Assembly (NCBI RefSeq): GCF_009908315.1
Contig: NZ_JAAATW010000002.1
Span: 744,001-808,000 of the forward strand
Source of the DNA: Paragemmobacter ruber
GTDB taxonomy: Bacteria > Pseudomonadota > Alphaproteobacteria > Rhodobacterales > Rhodobacteraceae
Length of the DNA: 64,000 nucleotides
Direction: 5' to 3'
Below are positions 1 to 8,799 of this stretch, in pieces (positions within the stretch are counted from its first letter, which is position 1; every line of letters begins with the position of its first letter). The notes under the pieces were generated by a model. The model saw only the letters and a program-made list of their open reading frames with translations. It searched no databases and was not told the DNA's origin. Position numbers and translations under genes: made by a program.

Positions 1-2
1 TG

Positions 3-1184
3 ATCCTTGCGGTCTTCACGCTGGGCGTCACCGTCCTGTCCGAGGCCTATGGCCTGGCCTTCATCTCCACTTCCTTCGTCAAGACGCTCGGCAAGACGCT
101 CTGCCTTTGCCTTGTCGCCCTCGCGATGGATCTGATCTGGGGCTATGCCGGGATCCTGTCCCTCGGTCACATGGCCTTTTTCGCGCTGGGCGGCTACATG
201 CTGGGCATGTGGCTGATGTATGCCCGGACCGAAGAGATCGTGGTCGCGGCGCTGGCACAGGGCGGCCTTCCCGCCACGCCGGAAGAAATCAGCCAAGGCA
301 TCGCAGTGCAGATTTTCGGCGTTGTCGGGGCGTCGGAGTTTCCACCGATCTGGTATTTTGCCCATTCATTCTGGGCGCAGATGGCGCTGGTCGTTCTGGT
401 GCCGGGGGGCCTTGCGCTGGCGTTCGGCTGGCTTGCCTTCCGCAGCCGCGTGACGGGGGTCTACCTGTCCATCCTGACGCAGGCGATGACGCTGGCGCTT
501 GCGCTTTACCTCTTCCAGAACGACTCGGGCCTGCGGGGCAATAATGGCCTGTCGGGGTTGCAGAACCTGCCGGGTCTGGGCGATGTATCACAGGATGATC
601 TGTCGATCTGGTTCTTCTGGGCCTCGGCGCTTGCCTTGGGACTGGGCTATGTGCTGCTGGCCTGGCTCGTGTCGGGCAAGTTCGGCTCTGTCATCCGGGC
701 GATCCGGGATGATGAACAGCGGGTGCGCTTTCTTGGCTATTCGGTCGAGGGGTACAAGCTGTTTGTCTTCACCCTGACGGCAGTGATCGCGGCGATCGCA
801 GGGGCGCTTTACTATCCGCAGGCGGGGATCATCAACCCGGCGGAACTGGCGCCCATCGCGTCGATCTATCTGGCGGTCTGGGTGGCAATCGGGGGGCGGG
901 GGCGCCTGTATGGGGCGGTCATCGGCGCGGCTTTCGTGTCGCTTCTGTCGTCATGGTTCACGGGCGGGCGCGCCCCGTCGATCCCGCTTGGCTTCTATAC
1001 GATCAACTGGGTGGATTGGTGGCTGGTGCTGCTGGGGCTGTCCTTCGTGGCGGTCACCCTGTTCGCGCCCAAGGGGATCGGCGGGTTGTTCGATCTCTGG
1101 CAGGGCAGGATGGCGCCCGATCGCAAGGGCGCGCAACTTGGCCCCGAGGACGGATCGCTGCAAGAGAAGGAGGCGCTCAAATGA
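3..1184 (+). CDS. urtC: Urea ABC transporter permease UrtC (5' end outside window)
   Basis: Inner-membrane permease of the Urt high-affinity urea uptake system, a branched-chain amino acid (LivM-like) permease. The frame is open from base 3, so the start codon lies just upstream; 393 residues are visible. It has about nine hydrophobic segments and the family's conserved N-terminal stretch DLIWGYAGILSLGHMAFFAL near residues 42-61. Its stop overlaps the urtD start (ATGA), and the order urtC-urtD-urtE with two ATPases is characteristic of the urea system rather than of LivHMGF. The assignment to urea rests on overall similarity and on the linked UrtD and UrtE; the urtA and urtB genes must lie to the left. 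Urt operons are usually under nitrogen control, but that promoter is not in view. Confidence 0.9.
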   Translation: MLAVFTLGVTVLSEAYGLAFISTSFVKTLGKTLCLCLVALAMDLIWGYAGILSLGHMAFFALGGYMLGMWLMYARTEEIVVAALAQGGLPATPEEISQGIAVQIFGVVGASEFPPIWYFAHSFWAQMALVVLVPGGLALAFGWLAFRSRVTGVYLSILTQAMTLALALYLFQNDSGLRGNNGLSGLQNLPGLGDVSQDDLSIWFFWASALALGLGYVLLAWLVSGKFGSVIRAIRDDEQRVRFLGYSVEGYKLFVFTLTAVIAAIAGALYYPQAGIINPAELAPIASIYLAVWVAIGGRGRLYGAVIGAAFVSLLSSWFTGGRAPSIPLGFYTINWVDWWLVLLGLSFVAVTLFAPKGIGGLFDLWQGRMAPDRKGAQLGPEDGSLQEKEALK

Positions 1185-1924
1185 CCGCGCTTCTGGAAGT
1201 GTCGGGCGTGTCGGTCACCTTTGACGGGTTTCGCGCGATCAACAACCTGTCCTTTTCCATCGGCGCGCAGGAGTTGCGCGCGATCATCGGCCCGAATGGC
1301 GCGGGAAAGACGACCTTCATGGATATCGTCACCGGCAAGACACGTCCCGACAAAGGGTCGGTCACCTTCGGCGAGCGTTCGGTATCCCTTCTGTCGCTGT
1401 CCGAGGCCGAGATCGCCCGCGCCGGGGTGGGGCGCAAATTCCAGCGCCCCACCGTGTTCGAAGATCAGACCGTGGCCGAAAACCTGACCATGGCGCTGAA
1501 GGCGCAGCGCGCGCCGTGGCGGGTGCTGTTCTGGAAGGAAGGACCCGACGACCGCGCCCGTGTGCAGGCACTGGCCGAAGAGGTGGGGCTGGCGGATCAT
1601 CTTCCCCGCAAGTCGGGTGAGTTGTCCCATGGGCAGAAGCAATGGCTGGAGATCGGGATGCTGCTGGCGCAGGAGCCGCGTCTTCTCTTGGTCGATGAAC
1701 CGGCGGCGGGCATGACCCTGGCCGAGCGCGAACACACGACCCAGCTGCTGGTCGAGATGGCCAAGACGCGGGCCGTGGTGGTGGTGGAGCATGACATGGA
1801 ATTCGTGCGCCGCCTGAACTGCAAGGTGACGGTGCTGCATGAGGGGGCCGTGCTGGCGGAGGGCTCGCTCGATCATGTCACGAAGAACCAACAGGTGATC
1901 GAAGTATATCTGGGGCGCGGGTGA
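1181..1924 (+). CDS. urtD: Urea ABC transporter ATP-binding protein UrtD
   Basis: Cytoplasmic ATPase subunit (247 residues) of the urea importer, related to LivG. Visible motifs are the Walker A stretch GPNGAGKT near residue 36, the signature LSHGQKQWLEIG and the Walker B stretch LLLVDEPAAG. The substitution of LSHGQ for the usual LSGGQ is typical of UrtD. The ATG at 1181 overlaps the urtC stop by four bases, so translation is probably coupled. The stop overlaps the urtE start by one base. Confidence 0.92.
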   Translation: MTALLEVSGVSVTFDGFRAINNLSFSIGAQELRAIIGPNGAGKTTFMDIVTGKTRPDKGSVTFGERSVSLLSLSEAEIARAGVGRKFQRPTVFEDQTVAENLTMALKAQRAPWRVLFWKEGPDDRARVQALAEEVGLADHLPRKSGELSHGQKQWLEIGMLLAQEPRLLLVDEPAAGMTLAEREHTTQLLVEMAKTRAVVVVEHDMEFVRRLNCKVTVLHEGAVLAEGSLDHVTKNQQVIEVYLGRG

Positions 1925-2619
1925 TGATCAGGACCGAAGGGTTGACGCTGCATTACGGCGGGTCGCAGATCCTGTACGGGATCGACATGGAGGCGCGGGC
2001 AGGTGAGGTGACCTGCGTCATGGGCACGAATGGCGTGGGAAAGACCAGCCTGCTGAAGGCGCTGGCGGGCACCCATCCCCGGTCTGGTGGCAAGATCATC
2101 CTTGACGGGGAAGAGGTGCCGCGCGTGCCGCCACAAGGCATGGCCCAGCGCGGTCTCGCCGTGGTGCCACAGGGGCGCATGATCTTTCCGCTGCTGACCG
2201 TGACAGAAAACATGCAGACGGCCTTCGCCCTTCTGCCCAAGGCAGAGCATCGCATCCCGGACGAGATCTACGATCTTTTCCCGGTCCTGCGCGACATGGG
2301 CCATCGCCGGGGGGGCGATCTTTCGGGCGGGCAGCAGCAGCAACTTGCCATCGCGCGTGCGATGATCATGAAACCCAAGGTGCTGCTTCTGGATGAACCG
2401 ACCGAGGGGATCCAGCCCAACATCATCCAGCAGATCGGCCGCGTGATTTCCTATCTGCGCGGCAAGGGTGACATGGCGATCATTCTGGTGGAGCAGTATT
2501 TCGACTTCGCCTATGGCCTGGCGGATCGTTTCTATGTGCTCAAGCGTGGGGCAGTGGCTTTGCAGGGCGCCAAGGCCGAATTGTCGCAAGATGCCTTGCG
2601 CGCGACCGTTTCGGTCTAG
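1924..2619 (+). CDS. urtE: Urea ABC transporter ATP-binding protein UrtE
   Basis: Second ATPase (231 residues, LivF-like) of the urea importer. It carries the Walker A stretch GTNGVGKTS, the signature LSGGQQQQLAIARA and the Walker B stretch LLLDEPTEGIQPN; the GIQPNII continuation is typical of UrtE. The ATG at 1924 overlaps the urtD stop (TGATG). A GTG three bases upstream would add one residue. It is the last gene of the operon, followed at 19 bases by a strong hairpin. Confidence 0.92.
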   Translation: MIRTEGLTLHYGGSQILYGIDMEARAGEVTCVMGTNGVGKTSLLKALAGTHPRSGGKIILDGEEVPRVPPQGMAQRGLAVVPQGRMIFPLLTVTENMQTAFALLPKAEHRIPDEIYDLFPVLRDMGHRRGGDLSGGQQQQLAIARAMIMKPKVLLLDEPTEGIQPNIIQQIGRVISYLRGKGDMAIILVEQYFDFAYGLADRFYVLKRGAVALQGAKAELSQDALRATVSV

Positions 2620-2637
2620 GCTTCGCCAAAAACGGTC

Positions 2638-2663
2638 AGGGCCGCCCGATTGGGGGCGGCCCT
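2638..2663. terminator. Bidirectional terminator between urtE and cycA
   Basis: A perfect 10-bp stem (AGGGCCGCCC / GGGCGGCCCT) with a six-base loop lies between the convergent ends of urtE (+) and cycA (-). On the plus strand it is followed by a short T-containing stretch (CTGTTGATC). It is well placed to end transcription from both sides, although no long U-tract follows on either strand. Confidence 0.7.
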
Positions 2664-2686
2664 GTTGATCGTCCGTTCGGAGCAGA

Positions 2687-3166
2687 TCAGTTGGTCGCTT
2701 CGCCTTCGGCGGGTGCGGCTTCGCCTTCAGCGGCTGCCGGTGCGGCCGAGAACGTGGCAAGGAAGGCCGCGACGTTGGCCGCTTCGGTTTCGTTGTTCAG
2801 CTTGAACACCATCTTGGACTTCGCCTTGTCGTCGCCCAGCTTTTCCTTCAGGAACTTTGCCGGATCGGCGAGGTACACCGCCAGGTCGGCTTCGGTCCAG
2901 GTATAGCCGCCGGCGCCCAGCGCCACGATCGACTCGCCATACGCGAAGTCGGGGTAAGTGCCCGCCGCGCGACCGACCACGCCGTACAGGTTCGGCCCGG
3001 TCTTTGCGTTGCGGCCAGCCAGCACCTCGCCCGCCTCATTGGCGACGACGTGGCAGGTCTGGCACTTGTTGAACACCTTCGCACCCGCTTCGGCATCGCC
3101 TGCGGCAAGCGCGGGGGCGGCGACGAAGGACGACATCAGGGCGAGGGCGGTAAGTGTGGTCTTCAT
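2687..3166 (-). CDS. cycA: Cytochrome c2 (CycA-type) with an acidic Ala-rich tail
   Basis: Periplasmic c-type cytochrome of 159 residues, the electron carrier between the cytochrome bc1 complex and the photosynthetic reaction centre or cytochrome oxidases. A Sec signal peptide covers about residues 1-21 (cleavage after ALA). The haem site is CQTCH near residues 35-39, and the likely axial methionine lies in KSKMVFKLNN. The core resembles Rhodobacter cytochrome c2, including NAKTGPNLYGVVGR. The last ~20 residues form an added Ala/Glu/Pro tail with two AEGE units, absent from the classical protein as I recall it. A clear ribosome site (GGGAGG) precedes the ATG. It lies 93 bp downstream of hemA on the same strand, at the edge of the photosynthesis cluster. 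A c2 isoform such as isocytochrome c2 cannot be excluded. Confidence 0.85.
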   Translation of the reverse strand: MKTTLTALALMSSFVAAPALAAGDAEAGAKVFNKCQTCHVVANEAGEVLAGRNAKTGPNLYGVVGRAAGTYPDFAYGESIVALGAGGYTWTEADLAVYLADPAKFLKEKLGDDKAKSKMVFKLNNETEAANVAAFLATFSAAPAAAEGEAAPAEGEATN

Positions 3167-3259
3167 GGGGCATATCCTCCCGGGTCTATCTGCGAAGCCT
3201 AATCTGGTTTGTTTGGCCTGTGTGGCAAGTCTTCTTGAAAAGGATGTGAAGATTTTTGC

Positions 3260-4471
3260 CTAAGCCACCGCATGTGCCACCGCACAGCGCTGCCAAAGCG
3301 AGGCAAGCGCGGTGACCAGATGATCCATATCCGCGTCGGAATGCAAGGGGCCGGGTGTGATGCGCAGGCGCTCTGTCCCTTTCGGAACCGTCGGATAGTT
3401 GATGGGCTGCACATAGATGCCCCAGTCATCCATCAGGATGTTGGAAATCATGCGGCATTTGACGGGATCGCCGATCATCACGGGGATTATGTGGCTGTCA
3501 TTGGCCAGATGCGGGATGCCGGCGCGGTCCAGCCGGGCGCGCAACTGGGCGACATTCTGTCGCTGCAGGCGGCGTTCCTCATCGGATTGCTTCAGGTGCC
3601 GGATCGACGCGGTGGCTGCCGCCGCCACGGCCGGGGGCAGGGCGGTGGTGAAGATGAAGCCCGAGGCGAAGCTGCGGATGAAGTCGCACAGGCTGGCCGA
3701 TCCCGTGATGTAGCCGCCGACGCAGCCAAAGGCCTTGCCCAGGGTGCCTTCGATCAGGCTGATGCGATGGGCAAGGCCAAGCGCTTCGGTCACGCCGCCG
3801 CCATGCGGGCCATACATGCCCACGGCATGAACCTCGTCGATATAGGACAGGGCGCCGTGGGCTTCGCAGACCTCGACGATCTCGCGGATCGGGGCGATGT
3901 CGCCATCCATGGAATAGACGCTTTCAAAGGCCACGATCTTCGGCCGGTCGCCCACCGCATGCAGCTTGCGGTCCAGATCGCGCCAGTCATTGTGCTTCCA
4001 CAAGACCTTGTCCGCGCGGCTGTGCCGGATGCCTTCGATCATGGAGGCGTGGTTCTTTTCATCCGACAGGATGACGGCGTTGGGGATGCGCGCGCCAAGC
4101 GTGGACAGCGCCGCCCAGTTCGACACATAGCCCGAGGTGAAAAGCAGCGCCGCTTCCTTGCCGTGCAGATCGGCCAGTTCGCGTTCCAGGAGCAGATGGT
4201 GGTGGTTCGTGCCGCTGATGTTGCGCGTCCCGCCCGCGCCGGTTCCGCAGGTTTCCACCGCCTCGATCATCGCCTTCACAACCGTCTGGTTCTGCCCCAT
4301 GCCCAGATAGTCGTTCGAGCACCACACAGTGACCTCGCGCACCGTGCCATCCTTGTGGTTGGCAGCGCGCGGAAACGATCCGCAGCGGCGTTCAAGATCG
4401 GCAAAGACGCGGTAGTTGCCTTCGGCCTTTAGCGCGTCAAGCTGGCCTTGAAAGATGGCGTCGAAGTCCAT
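3260..4471 (-). CDS. hemA: 5-aminolevulinate synthase
   Basis: PLP enzyme (403 residues) condensing glycine and succinyl-CoA to 5-aminolevulinate, the first step of haem and bacteriochlorophyll synthesis by the Shemin route. Class II aminotransferase fold; the PLP lysine is K246 in GTLGKAFG, close to the position known in Rhodobacter. The conserved [11 protein letters not shown] segment lies near 211-221. The start is preceded by GAGGAAG in the last bases before puhE ends, so hemA is read with puhE (stop and start are four bases apart). This placement next to puh genes is typical for Rhodobacteraceae and links precursor supply to the photosystem operon. Confidence 0.95.
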   Translation of the reverse strand: MDFDAIFQGQLDALKAEGNYRVFADLERRCGSFPRAANHKDGTVREVTVWCSNDYLGMGQNQTVVKAMIEAVETCGTGAGGTRNISGTNHHHLLLERELADLHGKEAALLFTSGYVSNWAALSTLGARIPNAVILSDEKNHASMIEGIRHSRADKVLWKHNDWRDLDRKLHAVGDRPKIVAFESVYSMDGDIAPIREIVEVCEAHGALSYIDEVHAVGMYGPHGGGVTEALGLAHRISLIEGTLGKAFGCVGGYITGSASLCDFIRSFASGFIFTTALPPAVAAAATASIRHLKQSDEERRLQRQNVAQLRARLDRAGIPHLANDSHIIPVMIGDPVKCRMISNILMDDWGIYVQPINYPTVPKGTERLRITPGPLHSDADMDHLVTALASLWQRCAVAHAVA

Positions 4472-4475
4472 GTCG

Positions 4476-5312
4476 TCACTTCCTCACTGTCAGTGGCTTT
4501 TCGGGTCTTGTCATGCCCGAGGCATTTGCGGGTGTCAGTGCGGCGCGGTTGGATGGGATCATCCAGCGCCAGAGCTTCTGGTCAGGCAGGGGCAGGACCA
4601 TGAACCAATGCTCCAGAAGCGCGAGCAGGGTCAGGGCGGAAAGCAGGGTAAAGCCGATGATCTGGCCTTCCGTCGTGGCGGACCAGAGGCGTTCCAGAAA
4701 ACAGGCGGTGGCAAAGGACAGCGCGGTGATGGACAGGGGAAAGACCGCGTTCATCGGCGCGACGCGGAAATGGCTTGGCAGATGCGCCAGCGGCCGGGGC
4801 AGGAATTCGGTATGGATGCGCGGCACGCCGAAGAACAGGTTCAGCTTGGCCGAGATGCGGGCAAAGAACAGGATCGCAAAGGTCCACAGGCCAAAGCGGT
4901 TGGTCGCGCCCTCGCTGATCTGCGCCAGAACGCCCAGCGTTCCCATCAGGGCCAGTTCATGCCACGCGATGGTGCCGCAGGCGCGCAGGAAGCGTTCCCA
5001 CATCGGCGCGAAAGGCGGGCAGGGGCGGGTGTTCGGCCCGGCGATGATGCCCGACAGGAAGGCCAGTTCGATCCAGCCCCAGATCGCCAGCGCCGCGACA
5101 AAACCGGCAAAGGCCCCTTGCGCGCTGGCATCGTCGAGCGTTTGGCGCAGCACGCCAAAACCGCCCACCAGAAGCGGAAGGCCAAGGATGACCGACCACA
5201 GATGTGCATCGCGCCCCTCATGATCGGCGCGCTTGACGCGCCAGATGATGATGCCGGTCGAGAACCACCACAGAAACAGCGCCATGACGGCGGCAAGCCA
5301 TGGGTTGGTCAT
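4476..5312 (-). CDS. puhE: Photosynthetic complex assembly protein PuhE
   Basis: Integral membrane protein of 278 residues with about seven hydrophobic helices, homologous to PuhE (putative photosynthetic complex assembly protein 2), which in Rhodobacter modulates bacteriochlorophyll synthesis and light-harvesting 1/reaction centre assembly. The ATG at 5312 ([20 protein letters not shown]) was chosen over a longer frame because the upstream residues are non-hydrophobic and run through intergenic hairpins. Conserved segments include [19 protein letters not shown]-like sequence in the second half. It lies between acsF and hemA on the same strand. Confidence 0.88.
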   Translation of the reverse strand: MTNPWLAAVMALFLWWFSTGIIIWRVKRADHEGRDAHLWSVILGLPLLVGGFGVLRQTLDDASAQGAFAGFVAALAIWGWIELAFLSGIIAGPNTRPCPPFAPMWERFLRACGTIAWHELALMGTLGVLAQISEGATNRFGLWTFAILFFARISAKLNLFFGVPRIHTEFLPRPLAHLPSHFRVAPMNAVFPLSITALSFATACFLERLWSATTEGQIIGFTLLSALTLLALLEHWFMVLPLPDQKLWRWMIPSNRAALTPANASGMTRPEKPLTVRK

Positions 5313-5374
5313 GTGCGGCACCCCCTTTGCAGGGGATGCCGCACCGGGCCGTGGGACGCGCCCATCCCGCGGCC
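5313..5374 (-). other. Two successive RNA hairpins between acsF and puhE
   Basis: Positions 5313-5320 and 5337-5344 form an 8-bp perfect stem (GTGCGGCA/TGCCGCAC), extended inward by CCCC/GGGG. Positions 5347-5356 and 5365-5374 form a 10-bp stem with one G-T wobble. They occupy most of the 100-bp acsF-puhE gap, while most neighbouring genes in this block overlap or abut. They may attenuate or process the message so that acsF and the puhE-hemA-cycA tail are made in different amounts. The stems are seen; the function is inferred. Confidence 0.55.
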
Positions 5375-5412
5375 ACAATCACCGCTTTCGCGGCGATATG
5401 TCGATCCAAAGG

Positions 5413-6522
5413 TCAATACGAAGGCTCCAGCCGGACCTGTGCCGGCGGGATCTGGTGTTTGACCGGGATCAGATAGAGACCAGCAAAGGCCCTCAGAGCC
5501 CGCAGGGAGGCCGTCTTGTGGGCCAGCCATCCCCCCAGCCCGCCCTGGCGCTTGGCCTTGTCCATGTCGCGCATCGCCTCGTCCATCCGGCGCAGGCCGG
5601 GCAGCCAGCGCGGATGGTCGATGTCCAGTTCCACCGGAAACACCTGCCGCGCGATCGTCGATGTCTTGCGGAACACCTCCTGATCATACCAGTCGATGTC
5701 GATCCCCAAGGCCTTGTGGAACTCCACCCGCGCATGATCGCGCACCCACATCGTCGAATAGACCGCCGTCAGGAAGAAGCGGATCCACAGCTTGTTCGTG
5801 AAACTGCCTGTCAGCTTGGGGTCTGTGCGCATCAGCAGGGCAAAGGCCTCGCCATGGCTGAACTCGTCGTTGCACCATTCGCGGAACCACTTGAAGATCG
5901 GGTGGATGCGGTGTTCGGGATGCGCCTCCAGATGCCGGTAGATCGTGATGTAGCGGGCATAGCCGATCTTTTCCGACAGGTAGGTGGCGTAGTAGATGAA
6001 CTTCGGCCGGAAATAGGTGTACTTCTTGGCCTTGGTCAGAAAGCCAAGGTTCACTGCGACGCCCGCCTCGCGCAGCGCATCGTTTATGAACCCCGCATGG
6101 CGGGCCTCATCGCGGGCCATGTAGTTGAACAATTCGCAGATGTCGGGGTTGTTTCCGCGCCGCTTCATTTCTTTGTAAAGCACGCATCCCGAAAACTCTG
6201 CCGTGCAGGATGACACGAGGAAATCAATCAGCTCTGCCCGCAGGGCAGGGGGCATGGCCGACCAGTCGATGCTGTCCCAATCCGCCGTCTTCTTGAAATG
6301 GCCGCGGTTCGGGTCGCTTTTCATCTGGGCGATCAGCCTGTCCCATTCCGCGCGCACCGGCGTGACGTCGATACGGTCCATCTCGTCGAAATCGGTGGTG
6401 TAGAAGCGCGGATTGAGAAGCGTGGTTTCGGTCGCCATGGCGGTGGTGTCGAAGGCATCCGACAGCTCGGCATGCAACTCGCCATGGGTGGTGTCATGCT
6501 GCGGCTGGGCGTGGGCGTTCAT
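5413..6522 (-). CDS. acsF: Aerobic Mg-protoporphyrin IX monomethyl ester cyclase, diiron subunit AcsF
   Basis: Oxygen-dependent enzyme forming the isocyclic (E) ring of bacteriochlorophyll. It is a 369-residue diiron protein with two carboxylate ExxH motifs, E139-x-x-H142 (ARDEARH) and E220-x-x-H223 (NDEFSHGE), as in the AcsF/CHL27 family. The ATG at 6522 overlaps the stop of the upstream gene (ATGA), which encodes the BciE partner needed by alphaproteobacterial AcsF. The genome also carries bchE, so ring formation is covered with and without oxygen. Confidence 0.95.
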   Translation of the reverse strand: MNAHAQPQHDTTHGELHAELSDAFDTTAMATETTLLNPRFYTTDFDEMDRIDVTPVRAEWDRLIAQMKSDPNRGHFKKTADWDSIDWSAMPPALRAELIDFLVSSCTAEFSGCVLYKEMKRRGNNPDICELFNYMARDEARHAGFINDALREAGVAVNLGFLTKAKKYTYFRPKFIYYATYLSEKIGYARYITIYRHLEAHPEHRIHPIFKWFREWCNDEFSHGEAFALLMRTDPKLTGSFTNKLWIRFFLTAVYSTMWVRDHARVEFHKALGIDIDWYDQEVFRKTSTIARQVFPVELDIDHPRWLPGLRRMDEAMRDMDKAKRQGGLGGWLAHKTASLRALRAFAGLYLIPVKHQIPPAQVRLEPSY

Positions 6523-6815
6523 AGCGTCACCTCATCCGAGAAAGAGAATTCGCACAGTTCCATGAACTCCAGATCGCCGGTCAGCCGCGTCCATTGCCGT
6601 TCGAGCCATGTGGCGCGGGTGATGGTTGCGGTGCGCTCTTCGATCACCACTTCGCCATAGGCGGCCATGACAGGCGTGCCATGCACAAGAACCTCGTCGC
6701 CCGGATGGACGACGGCACCGTTGTTGAAACGCACATGCGCATGCAGGCTTTCGAAGCGATGGCTCACCTCGACTGTGCAGGGCACCTGCTCCTTTGCTTT
6801 GCGAAAAAGTCCCAT
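6519..6815 (-). CDS. bciE: BciE-like accessory subunit of the aerobic cyclase
   Basis: Small protein of 98 residues, soluble by composition, coded directly upstream of acsF with a four-base overlap. A short protein at this place in alphaproteobacterial photosynthesis clusters was named BciE and shown to be required for oxygen-dependent cyclase activity (Chen, Canniffe and Hunter 2017). The assignment rests on size, position and overlap; no motif in the protein itself is diagnostic. It contains a central segment of alternating hydrophobic residues (VHPGDEVLVHGTPV) suggestive of a small beta-barrel. It starts 12 bases after puhC ends. Confidence 0.72.
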   Translation of the reverse strand: MGLFRKAKEQVPCTVEVSHRFESLHAHVRFNNGAVVHPGDEVLVHGTPVMAAYGEVVIEERTATITRATWLERQWTRLTGDLEFMELCEFSFSDEVTL

Positions 6816-6827
6816 GGTTCGGTTCCC

Positions 6828-7286
6828 TTATTGATCCAGCAGCCGTTCAAACGCGGCTTTGTTCTCACCCCCGAAGGCGTAAAGTTCTGCGCTCCATCCC
6901 GTGGCCGGGTCTTCTGCGACAAGGCGGCCGTTGGCGTAGCGCACGATGTAGAGAGGGGGGTTCCCTTCGATCCGGTGGACCAGACGCTCGCGCGCCATGG
7001 CGTTCTGGATCACGGTGATGAACCCGCCATGCGGCAGGTCGGCCAGAACCGTGCCGTCCGTATTGCGCACGGTCACGGCCTGTGCGTCCCGGCCTTCAAG
7101 GATGATGGCCTGAGAGGATACAACCTGCGAAGGTTTGGGCTGACCGACCGTCGGGCGGTCGGTCACGACGGCGATGGTGGTGATGCCCAGTGTGGCCAGC
7201 GCCAGCGCGAACATCGCCCGCACAAGCGCGGTGGGGATCATCTCGGACTTCTGGTTGCGCAGGGCGGGTTGGCGTGTCGTGTTCAT
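6828..7286 (-). CDS. puhC: Photosynthetic complex assembly protein PuhC
   Basis: Membrane-anchored protein of 152 residues with one N-terminal helix (about residues 17-40, ALVRAMFALALATLGITTIAVV) and a periplasmic domain. PuhC is needed for efficient assembly of the light-harvesting 1/reaction centre complex. The ATG at 7286 is chosen over an in-frame ATG at 7304 because it has a good ribosome site (AGGAAAG) and avoids overlap with puhB. It lies between puhB and bciE. Confidence 0.85.
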   Translation of the reverse strand: MNTTRQPALRNQKSEMIPTALVRAMFALALATLGITTIAVVTDRPTVGQPKPSQVVSSQAIILEGRDAQAVTVRNTDGTVLADLPHGGFITVIQNAMARERLVHRIEGNPPLYIVRYANGRLVAEDPATGWSAELYAFGGENKAAFERLLDQ

Positions 7287-7300
7287 GGTGCTTTCCTGCC

Positions 7301-7948
7301 TCACTCTGCGGCAACGGCGTCAGCGCCGTGCGTCACGTCGGTGCTGCGGGTGACAACTGGCATGGACACCCGCGTTTCGGCGGCCTCCGCCAGGATCTGC
7401 GCCACGCGGGCCGCGTCGGGGATGCAGCGCAGGGCAGGCTGGGTGATCCGCACATGGCCGGGCCGCAGATGCGGCCAGAGCGCGGCAAAGGCCAGCCGGG
7501 TTTCGCCCAGCGTTTCCATGGCGATCGTGCCGGTGCCTTTGGGGCCGATCTCGGCCCGCGCGGTGCCGATCTGCACCAAAGGAATATTGTAAGTGACCGA
7601 CAGGGCGGCCCCGATCTTCATCAGCACGCGGGCCGAGGTGATCGTATAGACAGTGGCACGGGCCTGCGCCCAGGCGAGAAGCCAGACCACGCCGGTCGCC
7701 GCAAGCGCCAGCACCACATAGGGCAGGCCGCGCGCTAGCGCGAGAAGCGGCCCTGCCTCGGCGAAGCCGACGCCCGCCTTCCACAGCACGATCAGCGCCA
7801 TGTAGCCAGCGATCCAGCGGATCTTGAATGCCTCGCGGGCAAGGGCGTTCGTGTCAGGGCGGCCCTGCCAGAGGACCACCTCCCCTTTGGGCAGTGGCGC
7901 GGGGATGCCCGGGGCCACATCGAAGGCGAAATCATCATGGTCTGACAT
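7301..7948 (-). CDS. puhB: Photosynthetic complex assembly protein PuhB
   Basis: Protein of 215 residues with a pleckstrin-homology-like (bPH2) fold and central transmembrane helices (about residues 42-95), known in Rhodobacter to act as a reaction-centre assembly factor. Typical elements are KGEVVLWQGRPD near the N-terminus and the TVYTITSARVLMKIGAALSV beta-hairpin segment. The ATG at 7948 begins MSDHDDFAFDVAPG; the longer open frame upstream is the intergenic region after puhA. Confidence 0.88.
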   Translation of the reverse strand: MSDHDDFAFDVAPGIPAPLPKGEVVLWQGRPDTNALAREAFKIRWIAGYMALIVLWKAGVGFAEAGPLLALARGLPYVVLALAATGVVWLLAWAQARATVYTITSARVLMKIGAALSVTYNIPLVQIGTARAEIGPKGTGTIAMETLGETRLAFAALWPHLRPGHVRITQPALRCIPDAARVAQILAEAAETRVSMPVVTRSTDVTHGADAVAAE

Positions 7949-8012
7949 CTTCAGACCCTCCGTGTTTGGAAAAGACGGGGCGGCCCGGGCGCAGGCCGCC
8001 CCCCTTCGTTTC

Positions 8013-8783
8013 TCAGAAGCCGAACTTGCGTTTGTCGGCGTCGTACATCCAACCGCCGCCCACATAGGCCGAGATCTTCTCTTCCTCGAGCTTGGTGACA
8101 GTAGTCATGGATTTGGTCTGCGGGATCGCCTCGAAGCTGTCCGAGGCCAGCGCCCGCACGCGGACGCGGTCCGGCCAGATGCGGGCCAGCGTCATCGGCA
8201 CCAGCCGCTTGCCGCCCGAGTTCAGCTCGATCTCCAGATAGCGGACAAGCTGTTCCGGCGCGTCCACCCACATGTCCGAGATGCGACCCACCACCTCGTT
8301 ATCCGCCGCCTGCACCGGCAGGCCGCGCGGATCGCGCCCGGCGCTGACGACAAAGCCCTTGGCGTGGCCCATCGGCACGATCTTGGCGTGGCCGTGGCCA
8401 TCCAGTTCCGGCTCATCCCGCCGCGGCACCCAGGATGCGGGGCCGACACCATCGACCAGCGGATTGCCGGTCGGCGCATGGGGAAAGCCCTCTGACACGG
8501 CGGTGCGGGCCAGTGCCAGATCGGTACGGCGATGGGCGGCTTCGTTCGCGGCCGACGGCACCGTGACATCGCCCTTGCCATGCGGCAGGTGGAAGGTCTT
8601 GGGCTTGGGCACCGGGAAGGGGCCCTGGTTCGGGGCGGGCGAGCCGTCCTCCATCTCCAGCGGATAGCCTTCCCGCATGTTCTCGGTTTGCAGGTAGTAG
8701 ATCAGCAGGGCGAAGAAGGCCCAGAACAGCCAGATGGAAAGGCTGGCCAGATCGAAGTTTCCAAAAAAGTTGACACCTACCAT
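8013..8783 (-). CDS. puhA: Photosynthetic reaction centre H subunit
   Basis: Subunit H (256 residues) of the type II reaction centre. It has one N-terminal membrane helix (about residues 11-32) followed by the conserved cytoplasmic-face sequence [15 protein letters not shown], and a soluble beta-barrel domain of the PRC family that shields the quinone sites. The ATG at 8783 ([15 protein letters not shown]) matches the known N-terminus of PuhA proteins and has GGAGG upstream. The genes for subunits L and M (puf operon) are not in this window. Confidence 0.96.
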   Translation of the reverse strand: MVGVNFFGNFDLASLSIWLFWAFFALLIYYLQTENMREGYPLEMEDGSPAPNQGPFPVPKPKTFHLPHGKGDVTVPSAANEAAHRRTDLALARTAVSEGFPHAPTGNPLVDGVGPASWVPRRDEPELDGHGHAKIVPMGHAKGFVVSAGRDPRGLPVQAADNEVVGRISDMWVDAPEQLVRYLEIELNSGGKRLVPMTLARIWPDRVRVRALASDSFEAIPQTKSMTTVTKLEEEKISAYVGGGWMYDADKRKFGF

Positions 8784-8799
8784 GTGATGGTCCTCCGGG

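Noticed and set aside
3200-3240. PpsR-like site ahead of cycA (TGT-N12-GCA)
   Set aside because: The right half is GCA, not ACA; not counted as a PpsR box.
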